Source: JBNKZU01 sp050301795 | GTDB lineage: Bacteria > Pseudomonadota > Gammaproteobacteria > Thiohalomonadales > Thiohalomonadaceae | DNA length: 64,000 bases | Direction: 5' to 3' | Assembly: GCA_050301795.1 (NCBI GenBank) | Contig: JBNKZU010000008.1 | Span: 5,610-69,609, forward strand | Shown here: positions 45,106 to 53,578 of the stretch, in pieces | Layout: every line of letters starts with the position of its first letter | How positions within the stretch are numbered: the first letter of the stretch is position 1 | The notes under the pieces: model-generated | What the model was told of the DNA's origin: nothing | The model's database searches: none | The model's input: the letters and a program-made list of their open reading frames with translations, nothing else | Made by a program: the position numbers and the translations under genes

Positions 45106-46670
45106 CTAAAATAGTTCTCCAGATACTCGTCAAACGTACAGCTATCCGCCGCCTCTATCCGTTGGCGAGCCTTCACTGACTCTCTGGTAGTATCGATAAG
45201 TGTATGCTCGTTATCCGGTTCAAGCTGTCGAGCAATGCTGTTTTTCATTGAGTCCTGCGACTGTTGTTGTGTGTACTCAAAATATCCGATCCCGGCCTCA
45301 CTCATTTCACGTAATGCCCGTGCTGAAGGTGTCTTTTCCGGGTCATCGACCATTGCGCGAGCCTTTTCTACACACTCACAATACCTGTTTGTCTGTTGTT
45401 GCTGATCGATTAATTCGGCAACCTGCATCAAACTGTCGAGCATCTCATGTGCCCATGTTTTCAACAGAATCTCTTCGCCATTGCGTTTGAGCATTAACCC
45501 TGGTTTGCGTCCCATCTGTGCTACCAGCATTTCGTTTTTATCGATCTCTGCCCGCTCCCACGGGGAGATTGGCGGACTGCATTCAAGCAGTGATTCGATA
45601 AACAACAACTCCAGCAGATATAGCTGCTCCGGCTCAATGCCGATGGGTGAAAACGGATTAATATCTATCGAACGCAGTTCAACATATTTAACACCCCGTG
45701 CTCTGAGTGCTCTTGTTGGTTTTTCATTCCCAATCAGGGGCTGCTTGGGTCTTACCGTACTGTAATACTCATTCTCGATCTGTAGGATATTGCTATTGAG
45801 CTGTCGATATTCACCATCAACCTTAACGCCTATCTTTTCATATCCGGGATAGGAGGTCTCAATCGCATAGGTAATTGCACCGATATACTCTTCCAGATTG
45901 TCGTAACACGCCTTGACCCCAATCTCGTTTTCACGATTATTCTGATAACCAATGTCACCCATTCGTAATGATGTTGCATAAGGGTGATAAAAGGTATCTT
46001 CATTCCAGCTCTCTAGTGTTGAGCTTTTACCATTTAGAAATGATTTACACACCGCAGGCGATGCACCAAACAGATAGGGAATTAACCAGCCGATTCGTTG
46101 CAGATTACGCAGTAGCCCAAAACTGCGCTCGGTAATAAAGTCCTGAAGTATCTGCTGATCACCTTCAATCTGCTGATAGTGTTCCCAGAAGGAGTGACAG
46201 AATGAGTGATTAAAATGGATTCCTGCGATCACCTGCATCGTGCGTCCATAACGATAACCCAGCCCACGACGATAGACCGTTTTCATCGTTCCGGCATTGG
46301 ATGAGCCATACTGTGCCAGCGGGATATATGCCTCTCCCTTAATCTTGCAGGGCATACTGGCATTCCACAATAGTTCATCATCCAGCCCTCTAGTAACAAA
46401 GGTATGAATATCTGCCAGGTAATCAATCACCTCATCCACAGAATTACATGGCGGTGTGATCATCTCCATTAACGCTTCAGAGTAGTCGGTGGTGATATGC
46501 GGGTTGGTTAATGGTGAGCCAAAAATCTCTGGATGAGGCGTCTGTGACAGATAACCATCCCTGTCTACCCTTAGCCCCTCCTTCTCAAGACCAATGGCTG
46601 TTCGGGTCAGAAGAGAGACGACATCTTTTTCTACAAATGTTTGTAAACGCTTACTAAATCGTTCAGACAC
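45099..46670 (-). CDS. gshA: Glutamate-cysteine ligase
   Basis: Makes gamma-glutamylcysteine, the first and rate-limiting step of glutathione synthesis. The 523 residues match the proteobacterial GshA length and show EKEGLRVDRDGYLS, TTDYSEALMEMITPP, YVELRSIDINPFSPIG and MLDSLMQVAELID. It marks the return to ordinary chromosomal genes at the right side of the island. Confidence 0.96.
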   Translation of the reverse strand: MSERFSKRLQTFVEKDVVSLLTRTAIGLEKEGLRVDRDGYLSQTPHPEIFGSPLTNPHITTDYSEALMEMITPPCNSVDEVIDYLADIHTFVTRGLDDELLWNASMPCKIKGEAYIPLAQYGSSNAGTMKTVYRRGLGYRYGRTMQVIAGIHFNHSFCHSFWEHYQQIEGDQQILQDFITERSFGLLRNLQRIGWLIPYLFGASPAVCKSFLNGKSSTLESWNEDTFYHPYATSLRMGDIGYQNNRENEIGVKACYDNLEEYIGAITYAIETSYPGYEKIGVKVDGEYRQLNSNILQIENEYYSTVRPKQPLIGNEKPTRALRARGVKYVELRSIDINPFSPIGIEPEQLYLLELLFIESLLECSPPISPWERAEIDKNEMLVAQMGRKPGLMLKRNGEEILLKTWAHEMLDSLMQVAELIDQQQQTNRYCECVEKARAMVDDPEKTPSARALREMSEAGIGYFEYTQQQSQDSMKNSIARQLEPDNEHTLIDTTRESVKARQRIEAADSCTFDEYLENYFSQ

Positions 46671-46729
46671 AGGAATGGCTCAGGGTTAATACGGACAATT
46701 CAACATATGGGTAATACAGAATAATACAA

Positions 46730-47461
46730 CTAGAAATGCGCAGGTGGCTGTGCCGCAGAGAGATGACTGATGTCTATCTCTGGTTCTTCTACCTCAACAT
46801 GTTCCACCAGTATTACACCCGGCGCATCCATCTGAAGATCTGAGATATCCACCTCCAGATCTTCAACAATCTCCGTCTCTATCAAAATCGTTCCGGGAGC
46901 ATCAACCTCTAGATCCGGAACTTCAATTTCTGGTGCTTCTATCGCCTCAACAACGATCTCCTGATTTTTATCCGCCAAATCGATACCGCTGAGATCGACA
47001 TTTGGTGGTGCATCATCATGCTCTTCTTCGAGGCGATCCCAGTGTGTTTCAACTCCTGCAGCTCCAAGCTCTCCCAGAGTTGTTGGTGCCTCTTTTACCA
47101 CCGACCGATGCGCTGGCTCGCCAGCACTCGGATCGGTCTCACTTTTAACCGGTTTGAGTTGGGGTTGCTTTTGTGGTGCTTGTGGTTTTGGTGGCGCTGC
47201 CGCTTCGGCCTTCTTTCTGGCTGCTGCCGATTGATTGTAGAGCGTACAGAACAGGCCGGCTTTAAGGAGAACCTGCTGATATTTCTTTGCGGTGGCTTCA
47301 TTCAGCCCCTTCTTAACCACCACCTGCTTGCCGGTAAAGAGATAGGCAACCTTTTCTGGCTCGACCTTAAAGATCTGTGCCACTCTGGCCTGGGCAACCG
47401 ACGGTTCGACACCGTCGATCAATCTAGCTGTAAACACAACTGCAAAAAGATCATCACTCAT
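46730..47461 (-). CDS. Acidic protein with conserved N-terminal domain, unknown function
   Basis: A 243-residue protein. Residues 1-85 form a small globular domain (VFTARLIDGVEPSVAQARVAQ, then YLFTGKQVVVKKGLNEATA) known from gammaproteobacterial hypothetical proteins. After a Pro/Lys/Ala-rich linker the C-terminal half is very acidic, with approximate repeats of the type EVDAPGTILIETEIVEDLEVDI and QMDAPGVILVEHVEVEEPEIDI. No signal or membrane segment is seen. Confidence 0.75.
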   Translation of the reverse strand: MSDDLFAVVFTARLIDGVEPSVAQARVAQIFKVEPEKVAYLFTGKQVVVKKGLNEATAKKYQQVLLKAGLFCTLYNQSAAARKKAEAAAPPKPQAPQKQPQLKPVKSETDPSAGEPAHRSVVKEAPTTLGELGAAGVETHWDRLEEEHDDAPPNVDLSGIDLADKNQEIVVEAIEAPEIEVPDLEVDAPGTILIETEIVEDLEVDISDLQMDAPGVILVEHVEVEEPEIDISHLSAAQPPAHF

Positions 47462-47551
47462 CTGTTGACTCTCACATCCTAAGTGGTGTGTACCATAATA
47501 GTTCTTAGACTATATTAACCAGTATGACACAACAACAACGAAGGAGAGATT

Positions 47552-47908
47552 ATGAGAAACCATCTAAAAATTTTATTGGCCACACTTCTCATTACCGCTT
47601 CGACCAACAGCTTTGCCTGGTGGGGAAATGGCTGGAATGATGGCTGGAATAGCTGGCCTGTATGGACTCCGATGTATTGGGCTGAAGAGTTTTTTGATGA
47701 TAATGACTACTATGGCGGCCCTTGGGGTGGTTATCCAGGATATGGTTATGGTGGATATCCCGGCTATGGCTATGGTGGCTATCCCGGATACGGGTATGGT
47801 GGTTACCCTGGCTATGGTTATGGTGGTTACCCTGGCTATGGTTATGGCGGCTATCCTTATTATGGTGCCTATAGTGGTTACCCCTACTATCGAGGCTACG
47901 GTTACTAA
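47552..47908 (+). CDS. Sulfur globule protein-like secreted protein
   Basis: A 118-residue protein with a signal peptide (cleavage after NSFA near 23), then a Trp/Gly/Asn-rich stretch (WWGNGWNDGWNSWPVW), an acidic DDNDYY and five exact GYPGYGYG octapeptides. Composition and layout match sulfur globule envelope proteins of purple and colourless sulfur bacteria, which coat periplasmic sulfur stores. A good ribosome site (AAGGAGAG) precedes it. It could be another Gly/Tyr-rich envelope protein, but the Trp-Gly-Asn N-terminus favours the sulfur globule family. Confidence 0.75.
   Translation: MRNHLKILLATLLITASTNSFAWWGNGWNDGWNSWPVWTPMYWAEEFFDDNDYYGGPWGGYPGYGYGGYPGYGYGGYPGYGYGGYPGYGYGGYPGYGYGGYPYYGAYSGYPYYRGYGY
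47728..47847 (+). repeat. Five 24-bp coding repeats in the sulfur globule gene
   Basis: Five tandem 24-bp units each encode GYPGYGYG. The amino-acid units are identical while third-codon positions vary, so the repeat is under protein-level selection. A partial sixth unit (GYPYYG) follows. Confidence 0.93.
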
Positions 47909-47924
47909 ACTCACTGGAACAAAC

Positions 47925-47945
47925 GAAGCCGCTATATGCGGCTTC
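47925..47945 (+). terminator. Hairpin after the sulfur globule gene
   Basis: A perfect 8-bp stem GAAGCCGC / GCGGCTTC with a 5-nt loop lies 17 nt past the stop codon. A weak pyrimidine tail follows. It may terminate or stabilise the short, probably abundant mRNA; it ends 7 nt ahead of the next start. Confidence 0.6.
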
Positions 47946-47952
47946 TCTATTG

Positions 47953-48765
47953 ATGAATACTCCTCAAAAGATATTTCTTGATGCGCTCAGGTCGTTTCAA
48001 ATCAATCGCGGGCTGCTGCTCGCCGGTGCAATCGCCTATAACGCGCTGTTATCGTTAATTCCGTTGTTGGCCATCACTCTGGTGATCCTGTCTCAGCTCT
48101 TTGATCCAGCAAAACTGCTACAGATCATCTCTGAAAGCCTAAGCCATTTTGCGCCCAATCAGGTCGAGATCATCATCGATCAGCTCAATCGATTCATTAG
48201 CAACTGGCGCATTGTAGGTATTGTCGGGGTGATCATGCTCTTTGTTTTCAGCTCCCTTGCTTTTTCGATATTGGAGAGCGCGATGCAGGTGATCTTTCAC
48301 CGCCGATCCCGGATGAACCCACGCCACTTTATCGTCTCCATAGGGTTGCCCTATCTCTATATGTTTGCTCTGGTCGTGGGTTTGACCCTATTTACATTGG
48401 TGATAACGCTACTCCAGACTCTGCCTCACAATGACTGGTTCACAGCCCATAGCGGAATCATGCTCTATCTGCTCTCGATTATTGGTGAGGTGCTGGTATT
48501 AACCTCTTTTTACAAAATCCTTCCTGCCGGAAAGGTGGCATGGAGCCATGCTGTAATTGGTGGTGTGTTCGCTACACTACTTTGGGAAATTGCCAGAACC
48601 GTTCTGGTCTGGTATCTGAGCACCCTGTCTCTAGTCAATGTGATCTACGGCACCTTCGCCACAACGATTATTATTCTGCTCTGTTTTGAAATTGCAGCGG
48701 TGATTCTTCTGTTTGGCGCACAGCTTATTGCGGTGTACGAGAGCCACCTTGAGGAACTCGACTAG
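47953..48765 (+). CDS. YihY/RNase BN-like family membrane protein
   Basis: A 270-residue inner-membrane protein with about six transmembrane helices (GAIAYNALLSLIPLLAITLVIL, MLFVFSSLAFSILESAMQV, LYMFALVVGLTLFTLVITLL and so on). The family was once called RNase BN but is not thought to be the nuclease. I use the ATG at 47953 instead of the preceding TTG. Function is unknown; transport or envelope roles are proposed for the family. Confidence 0.88.
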   Translation: MNTPQKIFLDALRSFQINRGLLLAGAIAYNALLSLIPLLAITLVILSQLFDPAKLLQIISESLSHFAPNQVEIIIDQLNRFISNWRIVGIVGVIMLFVFSSLAFSILESAMQVIFHRRSRMNPRHFIVSIGLPYLYMFALVVGLTLFTLVITLLQTLPHNDWFTAHSGIMLYLLSIIGEVLVLTSFYKILPAGKVAWSHAVIGGVFATLLWEIARTVLVWYLSTLSLVNVIYGTFATTIIILLCFEIAAVILLFGAQLIAVYESHLEELD

Positions 48766-49931
48766 ATGCCCCGACCTTTACGGGCAACCGAGATTAATCC
48801 GAAATAGATCAACACAATAAACCCGACCAGTATCAACAGTTCGGGGGCATTTTGAAGGAGCGAATAGTCTTTAAGCAACAGATTCCGCATCGCCCCATTG
48901 GCGTGAGTCAACGGCAACGGATATGAGAGAATCTGAAAAAAGAGTGGAAACGATTTGATATCCCAAATCATGTCGCTTAGAAAAATCTGTGGCAGAATCA
49001 CCAGCGGAATAAACTGTACCGCCTGAAACTCGTTATGTGCCATAAACGATGCAAGCAGTCCCAACATCAATCCAATCATCATCATCAAAATGGTGATCAG
49101 TGCTATTGAGCCTAATTGAGGCCATGAAACAGGAAAGCTGATTAAAAATAGGACATAACCCAAAATGATGATCGATTGTACCGACGTGAAGATAAAAAAG
49201 CCGCCGATATAGCCGCTCACTACCTTACCAAAACTTATCGGAGCAACCATAAGACGCTCCAGTGTGCCGTTAACCCGTTCTCGCTGAAAAGTGACCGTTG
49301 CTAGAATAAAGGTAAAAAAGAAAACAAAAAATGGCGGAAAAACGGGAAGAAAGAAATCAACCATGCGATAGTCGCCAGAGCCATAGAGATAGTGCTCCTC
49401 TATCTCCATCGGTAACGAATTAACTGAATCGGCACAAAAGGCTGAACATGACGCGTCGATCACAGTAGGTAGCGATGCCGCCAGATCGTCCATTGATGAT
49501 GCGATAGCACTTAACCCTGCCGCAGTAATCGTCGGATGTGTGCCCTCAACATAGACGTGCATCGTGCCCTGCTTACCATCAAAGCGATCATTCAGCAGAT
49601 CCGCATCAATATAGAGAATCGTATCGGCAACCCGGTTAATGAGATCCTTTTTGATTAACGCCTTAATCACATCACTATCGATCTCGTTATCATCGATATT
49701 AAGTGCGACGATCTCGACGTTATCCTCCTGCTCGATCGCATTGACCAGCTCAGCATCAAACAGGCGGGCGACACCCCGCGTGACAACACCGACCTTGACG
49801 CTCTCATCCTCAACAATCGCAAAAAACACTAACGTCATCACAACGATGGGCACCAGCAGCAGAAATGCTACGGTTCTGCGATCTCGCACAATCTCACGAA
49901 TAATACGCCAAGCGATCCATCTTGTTGTCAT
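48762..49931 (-). CDS. ABC-2 type exporter permease
   Basis: A 389-residue permease with one N-terminal membrane helix, a large extracytoplasmic domain (about 50-190) and five C-terminal helices with RVNGTLERLMVAPISFGKVVSGY, the ABC-2 signature. It overlaps the ATPase gene upstream by 4 nt and its stop overlaps the convergent YihY gene by 4 nt. The layout is of the YhhJ/YbhS drug-exporter type; substrate unknown. Confidence 0.92.
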   Translation of the reverse strand: MTTRWIAWRIIREIVRDRRTVAFLLLVPIVVMTLVFFAIVEDESVKVGVVTRGVARLFDAELVNAIEQEDNVEIVALNIDDNEIDSDVIKALIKKDLINRVADTILYIDADLLNDRFDGKQGTMHVYVEGTHPTITAAGLSAIASSMDDLAASLPTVIDASCSAFCADSVNSLPMEIEEHYLYGSGDYRMVDFFLPVFPPFFVFFFTFILATVTFQRERVNGTLERLMVAPISFGKVVSGYIGGFFIFTSVQSIIILGYVLFLISFPVSWPQLGSIALITILMMMIGLMLGLLASFMAHNEFQAVQFIPLVILPQIFLSDMIWDIKSFPLFFQILSYPLPLTHANGAMRNLLLKDYSLLQNAPELLILVGFIVLIYFGLISVARKGRGI

Positions 49932-50665
49932 ACGATCTTCTCCGCCTCGATGGCATTGCTCCTAGTTGCCACCACAAACGCCTCCTCAAGATCCTTGCTG
50001 TGATATTGCGCCATCAGCTCTTGAGGTGTTCCCTCTGACAACAATCTGCCATGGCGCAGAAATACAACATTCTGGCAACGCGATGCCTCAGGGATATTGT
50101 GAGTGGTAACAATGATTGATGTACCACTATCAACCATCTGCGAAAACCAATCCCAAAACCGGATACGAAGTAGAGGATCAACGCCAGCAGTCGGTTCATC
50201 AAGAATCAGCAGGCGGGGTTTATGGATCAGCGCCGTCGCCAACAACACTCGACGCACCATGCCTCCTGAAAGATTCACGATCAGCTCGTCACGCCATTGA
50301 GAAAGCTCAACCATCTTGAGCACTTCAATTGCTCTGCTTTTAAGCTCATCCTCCGCCATGTGGTAAATACGTCCATAAAAGAGCACATTCTCCATCACCG
50401 AAAGACCCGAGTAGAGCGCCAACTGCTGTGGCATATAACCAATTAATGGCCGCACCTCATTAGCGCCTGGCTGATATTGATTAAAGAGGGTGATCTCACC
50501 GGACTGTGCGCGTACAAGCCCCATAATGGTACGAATTAACGTCGTCTTGCCGGCACCATTGGGGCCAAGTAATCCAAATACCTGCCCCTCACCAATATTG
50601 AGTGACAGATCATCAATCACCTTATGATTGCCGAGTTTGATTGAGAGGTAGTCAATATTCAGCAT
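49928..50665 (-). CDS. ABC exporter ATP-binding protein
   Basis: A 245-residue ATPase with Walker A GPNGAGKTT, Q-loop YMPQQLALY, signature LSGGMVRRV, Walker B LLILDEPTAG and H-loop TTHN. It pairs with the following ABC-2 permease through a 4-nt overlap to form an exporter. The substrate cannot be read from sequence. Confidence 0.95.
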   Translation of the reverse strand: MLNIDYLSIKLGNHKVIDDLSLNIGEGQVFGLLGPNGAGKTTLIRTIMGLVRAQSGEITLFNQYQPGANEVRPLIGYMPQQLALYSGLSVMENVLFYGRIYHMAEDELKSRAIEVLKMVELSQWRDELIVNLSGGMVRRVLLATALIHKPRLLILDEPTAGVDPLLRIRFWDWFSQMVDSGTSIIVTTHNIPEASRCQNVVFLRHGRLLSEGTPQELMAQYHSKDLEEAFVVATRSNAIEAEKIV

Positions 50666-50677
50666 TGTCTTTTCGAT

Positions 50678-51430
50678 TTATCGATCAATTCTGCTAATTG
50701 CATAGCTTAGCCTGCAATCGGCACGATCTTCATTGAGTTCATTGATCTGCCTTATATTTCGCTTCAACTCTGAAATTTCATGATAGCGACGATGAAAGGC
50801 TCCAATTACATTCTCATACAGTGGTGTTATTAGCCTGAATGCCGAAAGAAAATTTTTCGTGATTCTTTTATCTTCAAAATATCCTGATGATTGAAGCTCA
50901 TGCTCATCACCAAAATTAAAGACCACCGCTCCACTGTTACCAAGATGGTTGGTCAGTGACTCAAACCATTGCACATCCGCGAAGACTGGACGATAGGGTT
51001 CGGCAATGCCATCAATAAAAATATCATCAATAATCAGATCAAATGGCTCCCCCTGATACTCCTCCAGCCAGGCGCGGGCATCATCACAGATGATCGTTAC
51101 ATTCTTCTGACGTAACCCAAAAAACTCTTTGGCAACCTTGATATGAACAGGATCTAACTCAATTCCGATAATCTCATCCGGCTTGATGAAATGGTTTAGC
51201 TGATTAATGACCGCACCACCACCAACACCAAGCATCAGGACTCGCTTGATCGATCCCCGTGGTGCAAACATTGAAGGCAGAAACAGCAGATCCCAGACGT
51301 TCCCGGTGACTGGCTGATTCGGATTGTATTGGGAGTGAAACGCACCATTGGTATAGAGACGACGGGTGGCTCCCGCTGAACGAACCTCATAGGTACGATC
51401 ATCAATCGTATGGCTCCAAATAAGCGCCAT
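50678..51430 (-). CDS. Spermidine synthase-like methyltransferase-fold protein
   Basis: A 250-residue Rossmann protein with LMLGVGGGAVINQL, IGIELDPVHIKVAKEFFGL and CDDARAWLEEY, resembling the catalytic core of spermidine synthases. The N-terminal tetramerisation strands of true SpeE are reduced, and polyamine synthesis is not assured. It abuts tcdA, with no base between its start and the tcdA stop. Confidence 0.8.
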   Translation of the reverse strand: MALIWSHTIDDRTYEVRSAGATRRLYTNGAFHSQYNPNQPVTGNVWDLLFLPSMFAPRGSIKRVLMLGVGGGAVINQLNHFIKPDEIIGIELDPVHIKVAKEFFGLRQKNVTIICDDARAWLEEYQGEPFDLIIDDIFIDGIAEPYRPVFADVQWFESLTNHLGNSGAVVFNFGDEHELQSSGYFEDKRITKNFLSAFRLITPLYENVIGAFHRRYHEISELKRNIRQINELNEDRADCRLSYAISRIDR

Positions 51431-52210
51431 CTATTTAACCAACCGATTGAGAAGCGTTGATACAGCCATAAGTCCAAAGCTGGCGGTTACTGCAACCGAG
51501 GCGCCGTAGCCCATCGCACAGTCGAGGCTCAGCCCATGAACACCCGGCTTTTCGCCGCTGACGCTTCCATCAGATTTGGGGTAGACCGGCTGCTCAGTAG
51601 AGTAGACACACTCAATGCCAAATTTACGTTTGGGATTACGGCTAAAGTTATGTAATCGCCGTAACTGATTGCGTACCTTTGCTGCGAGAGGATCATTGGT
51701 GGTGCGACTGAGATCAGCAATTGTTATCTGAGAAGGGTCTCGCATCCCACCCGCACCGCCGGTAGTGACCATCGGGATCTTGTTACGTTTACAGTAGTAG
51801 ATCATCTCCGCCTTGTATTTGATCACATCAATGGCATCGATCACGCCGCTAAGGCCGCTATGAAGAAGCTGTGAAAGATTATCCGAGGTCAATCGATCTT
51901 CAATTCCATGAATCACACAATCTGGATTAATCTCGCCAATACGCTCCACCATCACCGCGACCTTTTCACGCCCTACAGTCGCGTCAAGTGTATGAAGCTG
52001 GCGATTGATGTTAGAGAGTGAGATCGAATCGTGATCGATTAATGTAATCTCACCAACACCAGTTCGTGCCAACGCCTCGGCTGCCCATGAGCCAACGCCA
52101 CCAATACCCACCACACAGATATGGGCATTGCGGATCTTCTCAGCACCCTCCACACCATAAAGGCGGGTGATGCCGTTGAAGCGTTCGTTAAATGATTCGT
52201 CTTTAGACAC
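51431..52210 (-). CDS. tcdA: tRNA threonylcarbamoyladenosine dehydratase (TcdA/CsdL)
   Basis: E1-like enzyme that cyclises t6A37 in tRNAs to ct6A. The 259 residues show the ThiF nucleotide motif GIGGVGSWAAEALARTG, the D-x4-N-x2-R pattern in IDHDSISLSNINRQ, and IDAIDVIKYKAEMIYYC. The family C-terminal loop GYGASVAVTASFGL is present. Confidence 0.94.
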   Translation of the reverse strand: MSKDESFNERFNGITRLYGVEGAEKIRNAHICVVGIGGVGSWAAEALARTGVGEITLIDHDSISLSNINRQLHTLDATVGREKVAVMVERIGEINPDCVIHGIEDRLTSDNLSQLLHSGLSGVIDAIDVIKYKAEMIYYCKRNKIPMVTTGGAGGMRDPSQITIADLSRTTNDPLAAKVRNQLRRLHNFSRNPKRKFGIECVYSTEQPVYPKSDGSVSGEKPGVHGLSLDCAMGYGASVAVTASFGLMAVSTLLNRLVK

Positions 52211-52274
52211 CTGTTCCCAAGCCTGATAATGGTTAGCGTGATGCTATTTTACACCTTATGGCTAATAGAGCGTT

Positions 52275-52778
52275 TTAATAATCGCCCATTTCTAATACCG
52301 CTTCGGCAGTCACTCGATTCCCATTAACCGCTTTCACTGTCACATAGTAGGCATGTTTCTTACCACCTGAGCATGGTGGCATATATGCTCCAGCCTTGTC
52401 CCATCCGGGACTAAGATGTGCAGCAATGGTTTTAAACCCGACCGGAAGATTGAAGCTATGCCCAGGAACCGAAGGGATCTCCACCTTTGTTATTGAAGAA
52501 CCAAGTACGAAACTCATTTTTCCATGGCCGCCATTATCCATCTTCTGATAATCGCGATCACTATACTCCAACTCAATCGCTGTGGTTCCTGTTGGTATAT
52601 CACCCACGATTAGCCTCGGTGTTGCTGGATTAATACCGCCAAACCTCAAACATTGCTGTCCCGCCGGAACCTTAATGCCGTCCCATGACGCGTCGGCAAA
52701 CCTGACATCAAAACCATAAACCTCTGTATTCAAAAGTGTCAGAACAATAACAGACAGATATGATTTTATTTTCATCAT
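52275..52778 (-). CDS. Secreted PEBP-like (YbhB-type) protein
   Basis: A 167-residue protein with an N-terminal signal peptide (to about residue 22, VYG-FDVR). The body resembles phosphatidylethanolamine-binding/YbhB proteins: PRLIVGDIPTGTTAIELEYSD, then GAYMPPCSGGKKHAYYVTVKAVNG, which matches the conserved C-terminal P-P-x-G-x-H-x-Y pattern. The usual central DPD-HW pocket is degenerate, so it is a distant member at best. Confidence 0.6.
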   Translation of the reverse strand: MMKIKSYLSVIVLTLLNTEVYGFDVRFADASWDGIKVPAGQQCLRFGGINPATPRLIVGDIPTGTTAIELEYSDRDYQKMDNGGHGKMSFVLGSSITKVEIPSVPGHSFNLPVGFKTIAAHLSPGWDKAGAYMPPCSGGKKHAYYVTVKAVNGNRVTAEAVLEMGDY

Positions 52779-52794
52779 AGCGATGACTCCTTTC

Positions 52795-53046
52795 TCATGG
52801 ATTACTCTTTTCTTCTGCTTTTTTTACCCGGATTTTACTATTGCCGATACTCTTGCCATTGAGGTTTTTAATCGCCGCTTTGGCTTCGCCCGGCTTCGGC
52901 ATCTCTACAAATGCAAAGCCCTTCGAGAGTCCGGTCTCTTTATCTAGCACCAAATTGCACGACTGTACGGCACCAAATTCATCAAAGAGGTTTTTTAACT
53001 CTGCTTCTGTTGTACTACGTGCAAGATTGCGAATAAGTATTTTCAT
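52795..53046 (-). CDS. RRM-domain RNA-binding protein
   Basis: A single RNA-recognition motif of 83 residues with RNP2 ILIRNL at 3-8 and RNP1 KGFAFVEM. It has a short Lys/Glu-rich tail. I choose the ATG at 53046 because MKILIRNLARSTTEAEL is the family N-terminus; an upstream in-frame ATG at 53106 adds 20 unlikely residues. Such proteins in proteobacteria are usually cold-induced or post-transcriptional regulators. Confidence 0.9.
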   Translation of the reverse strand: MKILIRNLARSTTEAELKNLFDEFGAVQSCNLVLDKETGLSKGFAFVEMPKPGEAKAAIKNLNGKSIGNSKIRVKKAEEKSNP

Positions 53047-53194
53047 TAAATCGATATGCCTTTTTAGTTTTTGTTTGTTTCCAAATATCAAGACATCATG
53101 CGCCAAGTTGTATAGGAATAATAGAACACATCCATCACACCCTCTATGTCATGCAATGAAACGTAATTTTAAAAACAGTATTGTGGATGAAAAA

Positions 53195-53503
53195 TTATAG
53201 TTTTAGATAAAAAAAGACGAACCGCCCCTTCTCAAAATCAACCTTTAATGTCGCGCCATGATAAAGGCCATAATCGACATATCCCGGAGTAGCTGAATCC
53301 TGATGGCATTCGCTACTGTGTTGCGGGGACTCAAAATCGCGGTCGCGGTCATACCATGAGAGCAACATGTAATCACCCAGGTGCTGCTCGGCTACGGTAT
53401 CCGCTATCGTCATTGCAGCTCTGTAATCATCAACCAGAACCTCCGGTTCGATAATGGTGACGCCGCTATAATCCGGCGGCTCAATATTACAGCTTGCTGA
53501 CAT
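53195..53503 (-). CDS. Conserved small protein of unknown function
   Basis: A 102-residue cytoplasmic protein with a distinctive middle (DYMLLSWYDRDRDFESPQHS, ECHQDSATPGYVDYGL) rich in Asp, Tyr and His. It has no signal peptide. It resembles small archaeal/bacterial hypothetical proteins associated with sulfur metabolism, but I cannot name the family with confidence. It is divergent from the radical SAM gene with a 75-bp gap. Confidence 0.7.
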   Translation of the reverse strand: MSASCNIEPPDYSGVTIIEPEVLVDDYRAAMTIADTVAEQHLGDYMLLSWYDRDRDFESPQHSSECHQDSATPGYVDYGLYHGATLKVDFEKGRFVFFYLKL

Positions 53504-53578
53504 GATCTTCTCCTCTGTTATGATGCACCTTTATTTCAAACAGGTACTCGGGGCGCTCTTCTCTGTGGTGATTATTCT

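Noticed and set aside
47728..47847. Tandem repeats as a CRISPR array
   Set aside because: Units are contiguous 24-bp coding repeats without spacers, in frame with a secreted protein.
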